This document shows positions 26,051 to 38,060 of a stretch of DNA of 64,000 bases, one piece after another (position 1 is the first letter of the stretch; each line of letters starts with the position of its first letter). Source of the stretch: Phocoena phocoena (taxonomy: Eukaryota; Chordata; Mammalia; Artiodactyla; Phocoenidae); NCBI RefSeq assembly GCF_963924675.1, contig NC_089238.1, positions 45,340,879-45,404,878 of the forward strand, written 5' to 3'. Position numbers and translations under genes: made by a program. The notes below the pieces were generated by a model, which did no database searches, was not told the origin of the DNA, and worked only from the letters and a program-made list of their open reading frames with translations.

Positions 26051-27590
26051 GGGTGGACACATTCAGGGAAGCAGTCAGAGAGACAAAGGGTCTTGTACAC
26101 GGTGGACATGATTTTCTTATCAACTGGGATCTTGAGGGTTCCCCCAGGGGTGATGCAGAGCAAAAGGAAAATCTCCCCAGGAGGGGTTTGCTCTGAACCC
26201 AGCCCTCAGCTTTCCTGGGTGGGCACCACAAGAAATCTGACAGGTAGACCTAAGGTTTGGGTTACTTAGCAGTTAGCCACAGGGGGCGCTGTGGCTTCAC
26301 CTAGATTCCTAGCTCTGGTGCCCTAGGCCTCTCCCTCTTGACCAGAATTGCTGACCCCAGTGGCAGGATGCCCACAAGCGGAATTGCAGCAGCTCAGAGC
26401 CTCCCGGCATGGCTGTCTGCAGCTGGCTGGCTCCTCTCCAGACCGAGTGCAGTGGGGAAGGAGGATTCCCGTCCACATAGCCTGCTCTGTGTGGGATGAG
26501 GAGGAAGAAGGTTCTGATAATGTCACCAGCTCAGGAATGCACCCTGGCCCAGGCCAAGAGCGCAGGTCTAGTCCTTACCTCACCGCTGACTTTGTGATCT
26601 TGACACATTCACTTCCCCTCTCTGGGCCTGTTTCTCCTCCATCAGATGGCAGGGTTCATCCCTTCCAGCCTAGGATGGAAAAAGCCACCCAGCTACAGGG
26701 ATCTGACATCCAGTCAGGAAAAGGTGCTGGGACTGTTTTAGAACGAGCCTAAATAGGGTCCAGACGTGGGCAATATGCTACTTTTTCTGTAAGTTGTCAG
26801 AACCCACCGGGCAGGTGTGACATGTTGATTTCTGGCTACACTAGTGTCCCATACCAGTAAGAAATATCCAGAGAAGGGATGCTCTGGTTATATAGTGCTT
26901 GTCCCAGAGGGGGAGTGGGTGACTGAAAGGAATAGCTGGGTAGTGGTCGATGGGGGAGCTTAGCTTTAGAGTAATGTTTACTCATTTAAAAAACTGGTCT
27001 GGCGCTCATACGGCAAAGCGGTAACATCTGTAGAATCTGGTTGGCTGTTGTTTTCTGAAACAAAAATTTTAGATTTGAATATGTGTATTTGCAAAGTAGA
27101 AGAAAAAAATGTGCCTCGGAATATAGTTTGCCTGAATGCTGTCTCTTCATTGTCACAGGCCTCTGGATGCAAAGGTGCCCTGCTGGGTGGTTTTCAACAG
27201 GAACCTGTGGATCAGACTAAAGTGTGACCACCAGGAAATGAAGACACGGGACGAGCCCTGGGGCATGAATGTCCAAGTCTGGCATCAGTCTCAGCCAGAG
27301 GAGGAGAGTGAGGTTGGTCCCTGCAGGACCGCTGGCCCGCCTCGTCCACAAGCAGCCTCTTGCTGTGAAACAAAAGCAGAGACAGACTGAGGGAACCGAG
27401 GAGCGGTTCAATGGAGGAAAAAATAAGGAAACCTCAGGGACTCGTCATTACTTATTGATTTCTAGGTATTGGCTGGCTGCTGGCCTCCGAGGGGCACAGA
27501 GAGGCTCCTGGCAGATGCTGTGAGCGGGCAAGTTTGGGGGACCCTAAATGCACAGGTGATGGGCCTTGGAAGTGACTTGCTCCATGAACC
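26050..27590. other. Intergenic sequence with a MIR fragment
   Basis: A MIR piece is visible at about 26560-26650 ('ctttgtgatcttgacacatt', 'cctctctgggcctgtttctc'). The remainder shows nothing coding. Confidence 0.4.
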
Positions 27591-27594
27591 AGTA

Positions 27595-28040
27595 GCTGCT
27601 ACAGGTGCTGCTGGCCACGTTCGCACGTGAGCGTGGTTGGGGAGGAACGGGAGCTGGCCCGCCAGACTGGCACCTGCGAAAACCCGCGCGGCGCGAGAGT
27701 TGGGGCAGGGTCCTATCTGCGCAGCCGCGGCGGCCCGTGGGAGGAGCTGCGCCTGCCCCACGCTACGTGTCCGCTTCACGTCCCAGGCCCCGCCTCTGAC
27801 CCCGAGAGCCGCCCTCCCTGGTGAGGGCCGTGCTAGAGGGCCGGCCCGGCCCGGCGCCTTGGATGCCTTCACCTCCCAGCCAGGGAAGGGCAGCGGCTGC
27901 GGAGGAGGTGCGAGCCGAATGGAAGCAGGGCTGGGATCGGAACGCCCCGCTCCCCCGTCGGCTGGGACCCCACCGCGCAGTTCCACGGTGGCCTCGGAAC
28001 CCGGAGGGCCCGGGCCTGCGGCTCTGCCACTCAAGGGCTG
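27595..28040. promoter_or_regulatory. Orphan CpG island
   Basis: High density of intact CpG: 'aacccgcgcggcgcgagagt', 'gcgcagccgcggcggcccgt', 'cggcccggcccggcgcc'. It lies between TLE7 and CALB2, far from either start. No recognisable coding exon follows. Open frames up to 194 codons on - and 175 on + are base-composition effects. It may drive an unannotated non-coding RNA or be a distal regulatory element. Confidence 0.6.
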
Positions 28041-28165
28041 TGTCACCTTGGAAAAGTTACCTAAACCTCGTTGTGTACCCCAGTCTCCTCCTCTGTCGCA
28101 TGGTGATCCTGAGTCCCGACCCGACTGGATGGCTTTGAAGTTTAAACGAGGTAATAAGTGCTGAA
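28010..28165 (+). repeat. MIR SINE fragment
   Basis: 'ctctgccactcaagggctgt', 'gtcaccttggaaaagttacc', 'gaggtaataagtgctg' follow MIR order at the right shoulder of the CpG island. Confidence 0.6.
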
Positions 28166-28467
28166 GTTTCTTTTGAGCGGGGTTTCTTTTACTTAGAAGG
28201 ATTTTTAAAAATTTGGAAGACTCTAAAAAGAGTACTTGAACTCAGCATCCCTGGGTGCCTGGCATTGCGGGGCGGGGTGTGGGGGAGAGTTCATGAGTGG
28301 GCATCAGGCATCGCTGGCACCCCTCCACCACCCCTTCAAGGCTGCGAAGCTTTGTGTCTGTGTGTATAAACCCCGCCCCCGCCACCAGGGACAGGGCCTA
28401 CTGAGTGGGGTGCTCAGAGGGACTCAAGAGAGTGGATGCCTAGGGGGGTTCGCGTGACGTTAGGACT

Positions 28468-28706
28468 GGCGCTTCTCAGCCTCAGCAGTACTGACACCGG
28501 GGGCTGGATCGTTCTTTGTCATGGTTGGGGGTGGGGTGTGCTGCCCTATGCATCGAAGGATGATTAGCAGCGTCCCCAGCCCTCGCCATGAGATGCCAGG
28601 AGCATCCCCTCCGATTTGTGACAATCAAAAACGTCTCCAGACATTGCCAGATGTCCTCGGGGAGGGGAGTTGGGGACAAAACCGTCTCTGGTTGAGAACT
28701 ACTGCT
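28468..28706. repeat. hAT-Charlie DNA transposon relic (MER20-like)
   Basis: 'gcttctcagcctcagcagta', 'gatttgtgacaatcaaaaac', 'gtctccagacattgccagat', 'ggttgagaactactg' are diagnostic. The opposite orientation of the same family is at 60189-60420. Confidence 0.75.
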
Positions 28707-28988
28707 TTGCGGTGGTCCCTGTGAGGTGAGCCCTCAGAAAGCGGCTGTTAGGTGCTGGGTTGAGTTTAGCGAGGTTACTTTTCTGAACCTCGGTGGTGTC
28801 TGCCTACTTCTGTGCACCATCTGGAGGCTCCCATGAAGCCATGGCAAAACGTTTTTTCAAAGTTGACGAACACAGACTTTTCAAACCCCAGCCCTTTCAG
28901 ATATGAATTACTGGTTCCTAAAGCTGGTTGGGCAGCTGGATCGGCTGGAACTCGGTTTTTATTGTGTTTCTTTTCACTCAAACCCAAA

Positions 28989-29200
28989 TTTTTTTTTTTT
29001 TTTTTTTTCCGGTACGCGGGCCTCTCACTGTTGTGGCCTCTCCCGTTGCGGAGCACAGGCTCTGGACGCGCAGGCTCAGCGGCCATGGCTCACGGGCCCA
29101 GCCGCTCCGCGGCATGTGGGGTCTTCCCGGACCGGGGCACGGACCCGTGTCCCCTGCATCGGCAGGCGGACTCTCAACCACTGCGCCACCAGGGAAGCCC
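28989..29200 (-). repeat. CHR-type SINE (short form), antisense
   Basis: T-run start, 'ggtacgcgggcctctcactg', end 'ccagggaagccc'. Target 'caaacccaaa' is duplicated on both sides. Very little divergence, so a recent insertion. Confidence 0.92.
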
Positions 29201-29625
29201 CAAACCCAAAGATTTTTAGAGCATTACACGCAGTGCTGTAAGTCACTCAGCCCTTTACTGTTAATTGACACCTGAGCTGCTATTAAAATTAAACAGTTAT
29301 GTGGCGAACAAGGTCTTGAGGTAATCTTCTTGTGTGGTGAATACATTTTTGTTTTTTTAAAATCACAAACTTCAGCAGTGGTAGTTGCTCATTCAGGAGA
29401 GAGACCAGAGAAGGGTTTTAAGGAGAAGGCCCAGCAGGGAACGGATGTGGCAGAAGAATTGGAAGCATTTGAGGTCCCCACTATTTAGGAGGTGGTGTAA
29501 AAGCACTGCACTTGCTGTGCCCTCAGACCAGGGCATCCTGGATGCAATGAGGGTTTTGGGTCTTTTTTTTTTAAATGATGACTCATCCTCCATAGCCGAA
29601 TCAGGCTCGCCTCTCCTTTCCCTGC

Positions 29626-32160
29626 TTAATTCCTGGTATACCTACTCGGACAGCTCCCCAGGAATTCCAAACGACTCGAGGATGTGTTGCTGCTCAGGAG
29701 TGAGGAATGTTCCTCCAGACATTGGAAGCTTTTTTTCTGAAGGCTCACGTGGCCTGCTTCGGGCAGTCCTTCAGTTGTGGGTCTACCAGCCAGAGATTCC
29801 CTCGTTGTTGGGACTGTGATGCCTGGTACCAGGCAGCAGAAGCAAGCTTTGGAAATGCTGTGGGTGCAACAAGGAGCACCTCTGGGTGAGGGAACCGAGT
29901 GCTGGTTTTTGCCTTGAGTCGCCCCTGCGCTCTGTGGGATTTGGGGATCTTGGCAAAGACCCCAGGCGTCAGCATCAGCGTGAAGTTGGGCTGTGGGAGG
30001 TACGTGTCCGTAGCGTTGAGTGTGGCCATTTGAGTCCCCCTTCCCATTTTGTGGACCTGGACGGTCATCTGCCCAGCTGGCCCTGTGAGCTCGGTGACGA
30101 AGATTCCATCTAGTGCCTTGTGACACCACGGCTTTGCCACGATACATGTAATGTACGCAGAGGCATCTGGAGTTGGGTAAGGTGTGTGCACCCTGGCAAC
30201 ATTGCTGGCTGCTTTAAAGCATGGTGGTGGTTCTCTGCAGAGCGAATGTGGCCGTTATCATGGGAGTCTCTAAACGATGCCGCTAGGATGTTGAGGGCTG
30301 CATGATATAGACCAAGTCGATGTTGCAGGTCATCATCGATGTGTGGGTTCAGAGATTCTGGTTTTCCATGTAAGTGTGGTAGCCATGGAGCTGGGCCTGT
30401 CAGGCTTGCAGTTAATTGCAAATAGCACCTCTTCAAGCTGGTCACACTGCACCAAGGATTGTGGTATGAATCGTCATAAGAGTGTGGAAGCCTCTCATTT
30501 GCTATGTAGACAGCAGAGCCGATGCTGGAGTATGTCCAGTCTCCACAGGTGGGGCCACAGTCTCCGGATTCTCACTGGGAAGAGCCAGGGAGGATTGCTG
30601 AGGAAGATGACGATTGAGTTGGCCCTGGCTTGGCTGTGTTTGTGGGTATCAGGTTGGTTCTCCCTTGATGCTGTGACACAGTGGCTCTTCTCCACGTATT
30701 TGCAGAAGTGAAAGGTTTCAGCAAAGCACAGATATGTGGTCAGGAGAGACCTCAGAGGAGCCCAGGACAAGATGTAGGGGCTTCCTCTGCAGGCCCGGAC
30801 CCAAGTCCAGGCTGAACTCCTCCAGTGAGGGATGAGGAGGGGCTTGTAGGCTGACTCGGTGGTGGTGGTGGGAAGAGGCAGTTTAGCCAGTGGCCTTCAC
30901 AGTGGTCAGACGGTTGTTTAAAACACAAACCTCAGATTGTTCTTACTGGGCAGGCCAGGGAGGGGAGCACAGTTTGTATTTTCTCAGTAGGTCTAAGGCG
31001 AACCATAGGTGGAAGGATGCAGGGGGCACAGGAGGTCTTCCTGGTGGGGCGGGCATCTTTGTCTCAGTGTGATCATGGAGATTGTGGAAATGACACATGG
31101 CCTGTGACATCCATTTCTCTAGAAGAGAATGGTTTCTTGCATCTGTTGGTGGGACTCCACTGAACCAGCCAGGAGGCAGGCACTGCACTGGAGGGCTCAG
31201 GTGACCCCTGGGAATGGTTGCCAGGGCTTCCAGTCTGGGCCGGGCTCCTTCAGCAGGAAGAGAGAGGCCCCACAGGTTGGCCTATTATTGATACTGGGAG
31301 CAAGACTTCACCTGTTTTGGTGGTTGGGCCAGAGGAACTCTCTGGTCATTGAGGGCATCTTCCAGGAAGTTTCTGGTGGACTGCTTACTTCTTGGAGCTG
31401 TTTCAAGAGACAGGGCTTGTTGAAGAGTCTCTCTGTTTCTTGGAGTGCTTGTCCTAAAACATGTCTCAAGTTGGCAATTCCCACCTTCTCTGTGGCAAGA
31501 GCTCTTTTAACATCCTGTACCCAGAACAGAAGTTTGTGGCTTTCCTGTTTAAGAAGGCAGATGTACATTTTAGAGGACCTTTTCTTGTTTTTCTAATTTT
31601 TTTCTCCAGGTCTTGGATTTTCTGCTTATTCCTTTTCACTTCCTCAAGCCGCTTCTGCTGTTTCTCCACTCTGATTGGCTGTCTGTGCACCAGCACAGAC
31701 TCGTGGCTGACGACCTTCATGAAGGCCTTGCGTGGTTTTGCCTTCATTTTCCAGGGGAGCATTGGCCAGATGCAGGGGACACTTGCCCCCTTCACTGTTC
31801 CCCTTCCTCTTCCAACACTTGCCTGCTGGACACATATCTCATCTGGGATTGGAAGGCTGCATCTTTTTCAAACCATTCCCTTTCTTCCCGATTTGTTTGT
31901 GTTGTAGAGCCATGACTTGCTGCCGGTGGCCTTCTGAAGGCGCACGTGCCTCTCTTGCGTTTTCGGTGGAGCGCGGGCTGTGCACCTTCCTTGTCTCTCT
32001 GCTGTGGTACAGTGATGCCTCCTCTCTCCATTTGGATGGGAAGGAGGCTGCCTCTTGCCAACCACTGTGGGCGGTATTTTGTCTTGGGATCGTATTTGTC
32101 ATGATGGGACTCATCAGACTTGGGATTTTCTCATCCTGGGATTCAACTACCTTCTGACTC
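29626..32160 (-). pseudogene. Unidentified decayed coding-like block (candidate retrocopy)
   Basis: Several long - strand frames follow one another in changing phase without intron signals. They include a charged coiled-coil-like run (about 31795-31580, with KQQKRLEEVKRNKQKIQDLE), a 137-codon frame at 31839-32252, a 111-codon frame at 30110-30445 and overlapping 148- and 173-codon frames at 29626-30191. Stops and frameshifts separate them. The central part (30868-31412) is repeated at 19690-20270. I do not recognise the parent. It may be an intronless retrocopy of a cellular mRNA, or an unnamed repeat whose frames are open by chance. No function is proposed. Confidence 0.35.
30868..31412 (-). 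repeat. Unidentified homologous block, copy B
   Basis: Partner of 19690-20270. Strings such as 'gaaccagccaggaggcaggc', 'tggagggctcaggtgacccc' and 'gggaatggttg' are identical in both. Copy B continues into further sequence on both sides, whereas copy A stops, so A looks like a fragment of something B preserves more fully. Confidence 0.6.
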
Positions 32161-34500
32161 GGGGTGCATTGGATGCCGGGGTGGGGGCACAGGGCAGGGG
32201 GTGGGGTGTGAGCCATGGGAAATGGCACCAGGAAGTTGGGGTTTTTACCCACCGACTGCAGTCTCTCAGTTGAGGGATGCTTTGCAGGTGGTAACTCTCC
32301 GGGTCTTGTGGCCTCCCTGCCTTTTGGGGTCCATTTCTTTTCCCCTTTATACCTTTGCCTGGGGCTCTTCAGCTCCCTGCCCGTTAATCCGGCTGTGGTT
32401 TCAGCTGCTTAGTCTTTGATGCGATAACCTACTACAGAGGAGTGCCTCCTTCAGTGATTTTTCATGAAGCCAGAGGCCAAGAAAGGGGAGTCCTGAGCAG
32501 CAGCCGTCTTCCTTCAGGACTTAGAAAGGCCACCTTTGGGGTGAGATGAGCCATCCTCCTCTAGGCTGCGGCTCTGGGGACAGCTGGAGCCCCTTCAGTG
32601 TCATCTCTCCGCTGACATGTCCCTGGAGGGGACGTGCTGCCCTGTCCATACCTGTCCCAAAGCCGGGGTCTGCTATGTAGGCTTTTGTGATTCAGAGCAT
32701 AGTTTTGTGGTCACAGAGGACTCTTCACAGCTTCACTTTGGTTTTTAAAATTCATATTCAGCATCCTTGTTTTTCGTTAACCGTTGAGTTCCATTTGCAA
32801 TTTCTGCTCTAACAAGTGTTAGCGATCCCTTTTACGGGGGGTTGATGAGATTCTGGGCCCCGTTGGGGGCCGTTAGCGATGAGAGCCCATCCCCCTGCTC
32901 ATGACAGGCTGACGGGTCACAGACTGGGCTGCACGGGTGGGCATCTGTCCTGTTCTGCCCCAGGCTGGTGGTTGATAAGCTCGTTTATGTCTCCGCGTCC
33001 CAGGGGCACGGGGCTGGCTTTTGGAGTGTGCAACCTGAGCAGCCACACAGGACCCCACGCTTGGTGTAATGCTCTGCTGTCGTTGCCTTGAAATTCTTCA
33101 TACCTTTTTGAAGAAGGAGGCCCCGCAGTTTCTTTTTAGCACTGAGCCCTACAGATCATTTACCTGGTTGGTCCTGAAGAGGGGCAGTTACAGACCACAG
33201 TGTGTCCCTGGAATATTACTGAGGGCAGTGAGGGAAGAAGAGGGGACAGGTCACTGGAGAAAGAGTGTGCAGAGAGCCTGGGATTGCGGAGAGAGAGTGG
33301 AGGGTGGGCACAGAGGGACAGGGAGAGGGGCCGCCTTAAAATCAACGGGATGAATAGGATGAGAGATTAGGCATTTTGTATGGGACTGAAAAAGGCAAGA
33401 ACACCCCTGTGATTATTTGCCTGCTGGAAGTGTTTGCCGTCTCCTCGACCGGGAGCCTTATCCGGGCAGGTCTGTTGTGGTTCTTCATTATATAAACCCC
33501 AGCGTGAGTGTAGCTCATAGCCTGTGGTTAATGCTCCAAACAATAGTCGTCAAACAATGACAAACTTCGTAACCAAGCTGAATGACAGTGAAATCTGTTT
33601 CTTTGACAAGCAGCCAGGTCCCCGTTGTCGGCCAGGGCACTGGTTAAGCAGAAACCAGCAGGTCCTTCGGCGTTGATCACTGATATTTCCATGGTTGGTT
33701 TGATGTGATGGAGCACATGCCCTTTGGGACATATCCATGGGAATTGAGCTGGTGGCACTGACCCCGTGGATCGCTCTGCACCTTTTGAAGAAGTTTCTTC
33801 TCTCAGCTTCTGGCCCTCCAGTCTGGATTCTGTGTGTCTCTCCTGGGTGGTTCCTTTTTCCTCTGCCACCCCTCACCGCAGGCACTGTGGCGCTCCAACT
33901 CATGCACCTTTTAAAAACATCCACTTAACAGGATGACAGACAGCGTGGTTGGTCCCTCCAGCCACTTTTGTCACTTTCTGCCTATTTCCATGTTAGGTAC
34001 AGGCTTCCCACCCGGCCAGCACTCCCACCCTTATCCCTGCAACTGAACAACCCCTTTGGTCCATGTAGGTGGTCTGTACATGATAAATATGCTTGCATTG
34101 CCTCTCTGGTATCTACCCAGTCCTACCTGCTTTCCCTCCCCTGGAGGCTGCTCCCTCCAAGGCCAGCTCTCCCTTGCTCCTCTCCATGTGTGGATGTGCT
34201 GGAGAAAATCCTCCAGGATGAGGCCCCTCCGGGAAGATGATGATGCTAGGAGCCAGGACAGGGTCTCTGTGTGGTGTCAGCTGTGTCCTGGGCAGCTGCA
34301 GCTTCCTGCGGGAGGGGACATGGGAACCTCCGGGGCCTAGGGTGAATTTCAGCACCCTTCTTGGTTTGTGGCGGTTTATTATCAGTGGTCTCTGCAAGGT
34401 CCCTGCCTTGTTTCAGGCTCTCTGAATGAGCTTTCCCACTCCCATGCCTCCCTCTCCCACCGTAGACCACCATTCTGGAACACTCAGTGGATGTCTTTTG
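32160..34500. other. Intergenic sequence, no gene recognised
   Basis: Frames up to 124 codons on - (33550-33924) overlap others and show no domain. This may be an upstream continuation of the decayed block, but I see no support. Confidence 0.35.
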
Positions 34501-35270
34501 GTTGTCTTAATGCTCTAACAGAGCATCGATGCTGTCTTGTAAGTACTTTTAATTCACATAGGTGGTGTTGTTACGCCATTTCTTAGTCTGTTTCCTTTCG
34601 CACTCAACACTGTTTTTGGATGTGGTTTTCCCCTCTACCTTCTTAAAACTCATTTGAGATTACCCAGAGAGCTTTTGTTTATGTGGGTTAAAACTCTCGA
34701 TACTACTTACCGCATTTGAAATCAAAATGGAGACATTAAAAAAATTACTTATTTATTGAGTCATTTGAAAATAGCAATGATGAACACATTGTATGTTAAC
34801 ATAAATAACATTTTATCATTATTATGAAAATAGTTTTGACCCCGCAGACTCTCTGTCCTACAGTAAAGTATCAGTCTGTTCCAGAGAGTGAAAGGGCACC
34901 GTGAAGGACAAGGTCTGGAAAGTGAAAGTGAATTTCATTTGTATTACTTTATAATACCTTTGTCTGAAAAGAAAGGGTGAAATATATTCTATTTTAGCAA
35001 AGTTCGCTCAGGTTGGGTGGGCTTGCCTCCTTGGTTCACTGATTAATACCATTGCCTACAATACAGAAGGTTATTCTCGATAGCAGAGATTCTGTATCCC
35101 ACCAGAAAACTTTTTGGTGCTTTACGTTGAACTCGCTGTGTCCTAGAATAGACCATTTTACACCACAAAAAATAGAAACTCCTCACTTATGAACAAGCTG
35201 TATGTATAATTCTGTTTATTTTACTTAATTTTTTCACAATCAGTGCCTGCATAGGCATTTTAAAAGAAAG
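34500..35270. other. AT-rich sequence, probably old repeat debris
   Basis: 'tgtatgttaacataaataac' followed by 'gaaaatagttttgaccccgc' is reminiscent of old mammalian repeats, but I cannot name the family. No gene. Confidence 0.3.
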
Positions 35271-35388
35271 TTAAGATATTATTCACCTTTGTAGAGAGTA
35301 TAGGTCAGTGGGTTTTAGTATGTTATTAGGTTGTGCCACCGTCACCACTATCACCACTATCTAATCCTGCCTAATTCCAGAACATTTT

Positions 35389-35805
35389 CTTTTTTTTTTT
35401 AAAGACTTTTTTTGGTGTGGACCATTTTTAAAAAAGTCTTTATAGGGCTTCCCTGGTGGTGCAGTGGTTGAGAGTCCGCCTGTCGATTCAGGGGACAAGG
35501 GTTCGTGCCCCTGTCCAGGAAGATTCCCGCATGCCGTGGAGCAGCTGGGTCCGTGAGCCATGGCCGCTGAGCCTGCGCGTCCGGAGCCTGTGCTCCGCAA
35601 CGGGAGAGGCCACAACAGTGAGAGGCCCGCGTACCGCAAAAAAAAAAAAAAAGTCTTTATAGAATTTGTTACAATATTGCTCCTGTTTTGGTTTGGTTTT
35701 TTGGCCACGAGGCATGTGCGATCTTAGCTCCCTGACCAGGGATCCAACCTGCACCCCCTGCACTGGAAGGCGAAGTCTTAACCACTGGACGGCCAGGGAA
35801 GTCCC
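35389..35805 (-). repeat. CHR-type SINE, antisense, itself split by a younger SINE
   Basis: T-run at 35389, then after an interruption 'ttggccacgaggcatgtgcg' and 'ggccagggaagtccc'. The target 'tccagaacatttt' is duplicated exactly (35376-35388 and 35806-35818), so the two pieces are one insertion. Confidence 0.82.
35445..35652 (+). repeat. CHR-type SINE (short form), inserted inside another SINE
   Basis: Complete element, head 'gggcttccctggtggtgcag', A-tail at 35638-35652, target 'aaaagtctttata' duplicated on both sides. The relative age is clear: it landed in the tail of the older antisense SINE. Confidence 0.9.
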
Positions 35806-36239
35806 TCCAGAACATTTTCAGAATGAAACCCCATCCCCATTAGCAGTCACTCCTCAATACCGCCCCCCGCCACCCCGGCCCCCGAACCACTGCCCCAGCC
35901 CCTGACAACCATTAGTCTACTTTTGGTCTCAATGGATTTGTCTTTTCTGGACATTTCATGTGAATAGAATTATACAGTATGGGGCCTTTTTTGTGTAACT
36001 TCTTAGTATAATGTTTTTGAGGTTCATCCATGTTGTAGCATGTATCAGTACTTCATTCCGTTTTATGAGTGATTAATATTCCAGTGTATGGATACACCAC
36101 ATTTTATTTATCCATTCATCAGTTGATGGGCATTTGGTTTGTTTCCACTTTTTGGCTATTATGAACAATGCTGCTGTGAACATTTGTGTGCAAATTTTTA
36201 TGTGATTGTATGCCTTCAGTACTCTTGGGTCTGTTTACT

Positions 36240-38060
36240 TTTAAATGTTGTTAATTAAGTTGGGTAACCAAGAATTGTTTCTCAGGCACCCATGATCATA
36301 TATTAATCAAGTGTCTATATCCCTTCTGGTAACTCTTTAGATTCTCCCTTTTCAAATAATTTAATAAATATAGAAAAAAAGAGAAAACTTTCAAGGTACC
36401 TTTTACACCTACTATGTTCTTTGAGATTTCTCAGAGGAGCCCTGGAAAATCACAAAGATTTGTTTTTGCATCTTATCAAAAGAGAGTGCCAGAAAGAATT
36501 AGGTTTGTTTGATGTGTTACTCTTATAAGATTTGCACAAGAAGACTTGTCAGATCAGAGAACATTTTTGGCCTTCCTGAGGTTATGCTTATACAGATGAA
36601 ATGTTAATGTAAGTATTTTAGAAATCGTGTGGTTTATGGAAGCTCCTTGTGATTTGTCAGTGCCTCACTGCCCATATATTTTTACCCTCAGGGGAGAAAG
36701 GCTCATCTAAAGTCTCATGAAATCGTTCCGTAGGATAGCCTGAGAGAGAAGTTTACTCTCCTCCATTTTGATCCTATTGGTTAGAGTAATCAATTAACCA
36801 CAGCCATGAAGTCTGTGTCATCTTAGAGATGTTTTCGTTTAGTCTGGTGTTTGCCTGAAGGCTCTGCTCTAAGCTGCAGGGTGCAGCGTGTGTCATCAAT
36901 TGAAAAGGACAGTCTTAGAGCCTTGTGATAAAAGACTGTACCAGGTGCTTCAAACCGTTCATACTTTATATAAAGAATAGACTCTTGGGTGCAGCCTTCT
37001 GAGCTGACGTCAGTTAAGCAGCTCTCAGACTATAAATGTGGATCGAGTCAGGATTTCCAGGACTCTTTTTGGTCCAGAAGCAGATGGCTTCATGAAAGCA
37101 GACTGCTAATCCAAGATCCAGTGGAACAAGAATGAATTACAGAGCACTGCATGGAGGGATGTGGGAATTTCATTGTGGTTATTTTTTACAACTGTCGGTA
37201 ATGTTGTTTTAACACTCAGCTTACTGGCTCTATGAGGAAGCCTTTTTTCTTCTTCAGCTCCCTGTCATCCGCAACAATTTAGTAGATTCTGCTTTTGTAA
37301 GCGGGGGTAAGACATTTAAAAATGATACTCAGTTTACACTGGTGTGCAGTGGGATCTCACAGTGGCATTTCCCTAATGGCTGATGATGTCAGTCGTCTTC
37401 GATGTGTTTGTTTGCCATTTATAAACGCTATTCAGTGAGATGTCAGGGGGTAAGATTTTGAAGGAGGCTTGCACACCGTTCACTCCAAGCTTCCCATTCT
37501 ACAGATGGGGAACTTGAGACCAACAAAGGGGCTGTCTGGCCAAGTTCTCCCGGTTGACTGTGATCTCTGAGTGGCAACAAAGGACAGGCCTAAGGAGGAC
37601 CAAGCACCGTGACCCAGGCTTCTGGGTGGTTTCTAGGACCCCCCTCATGGACCCGGTGTGTGAGGTCAGCTCCTGGGCCCTGGCAGACAGAGCTGTCCCT
37701 TGGGGTGTCCGCCAGGTTTGGAGGACTCCCGTCCCCGAAGGAGGATGCGGCACACCAGGTGAGCGCCTTCTCTCAAAGGTGAGACTTCCCAGGTTTGGAA
37801 CCAGCTGGGTCCCCGTGAGTCCTGGGGCAGCCACAGAACACACAGCAGAAAGCAGAGGAAGCCTCCTGCGCTACGGCCACAACAGACATCATCCCCACGG
37901 CTGCCAGTTAGTGAGACTCCGTGCCGGGCACCGTGCGAAGCGTGTATGCGACTAGCATCCACTGGATCCTCACAGAAACACTCACAGGAAGATATATTCT
38001 TACCCATATTTCATAATGTGACAGGAACACAAATATCGAGTAGGTGGGCATATGTTTTAT
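36240..38060. other. Intergenic sequence, no gene recognised
   Basis: No recognisable repeat head or gene. Frames at 37499-37955 on both strands are mutual shadows without a domain. Confidence 0.4.

Larger units (their letters stand above)
35270..36240 (-). repeat. L1 3' fragment, antisense, interrupted by nested SINEs
   Basis: Right of the SINEs: 'ggacatttcatgtgaataga', 'aggttcatccatgttgtagc', 'ttatttatccattcatcagt', 'acaatgctgctgtgaacatt', all reverse-strand L1. The left part (35270-35388) belongs to the same element. Confidence 0.75.

Noticed and set aside
27462..28164. 194-codon - frame and 175-codon + frame
   Set aside because: Same base-composition effect in the second CpG island; both strands are open together.
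28775..29275. Frames of 103-135 codons with poly-Lys or poly-Phe runs
   Set aside because: They are read-through of the CHR SINE and its A/T tail. The same peptide wording recurs at every SINE in the window.
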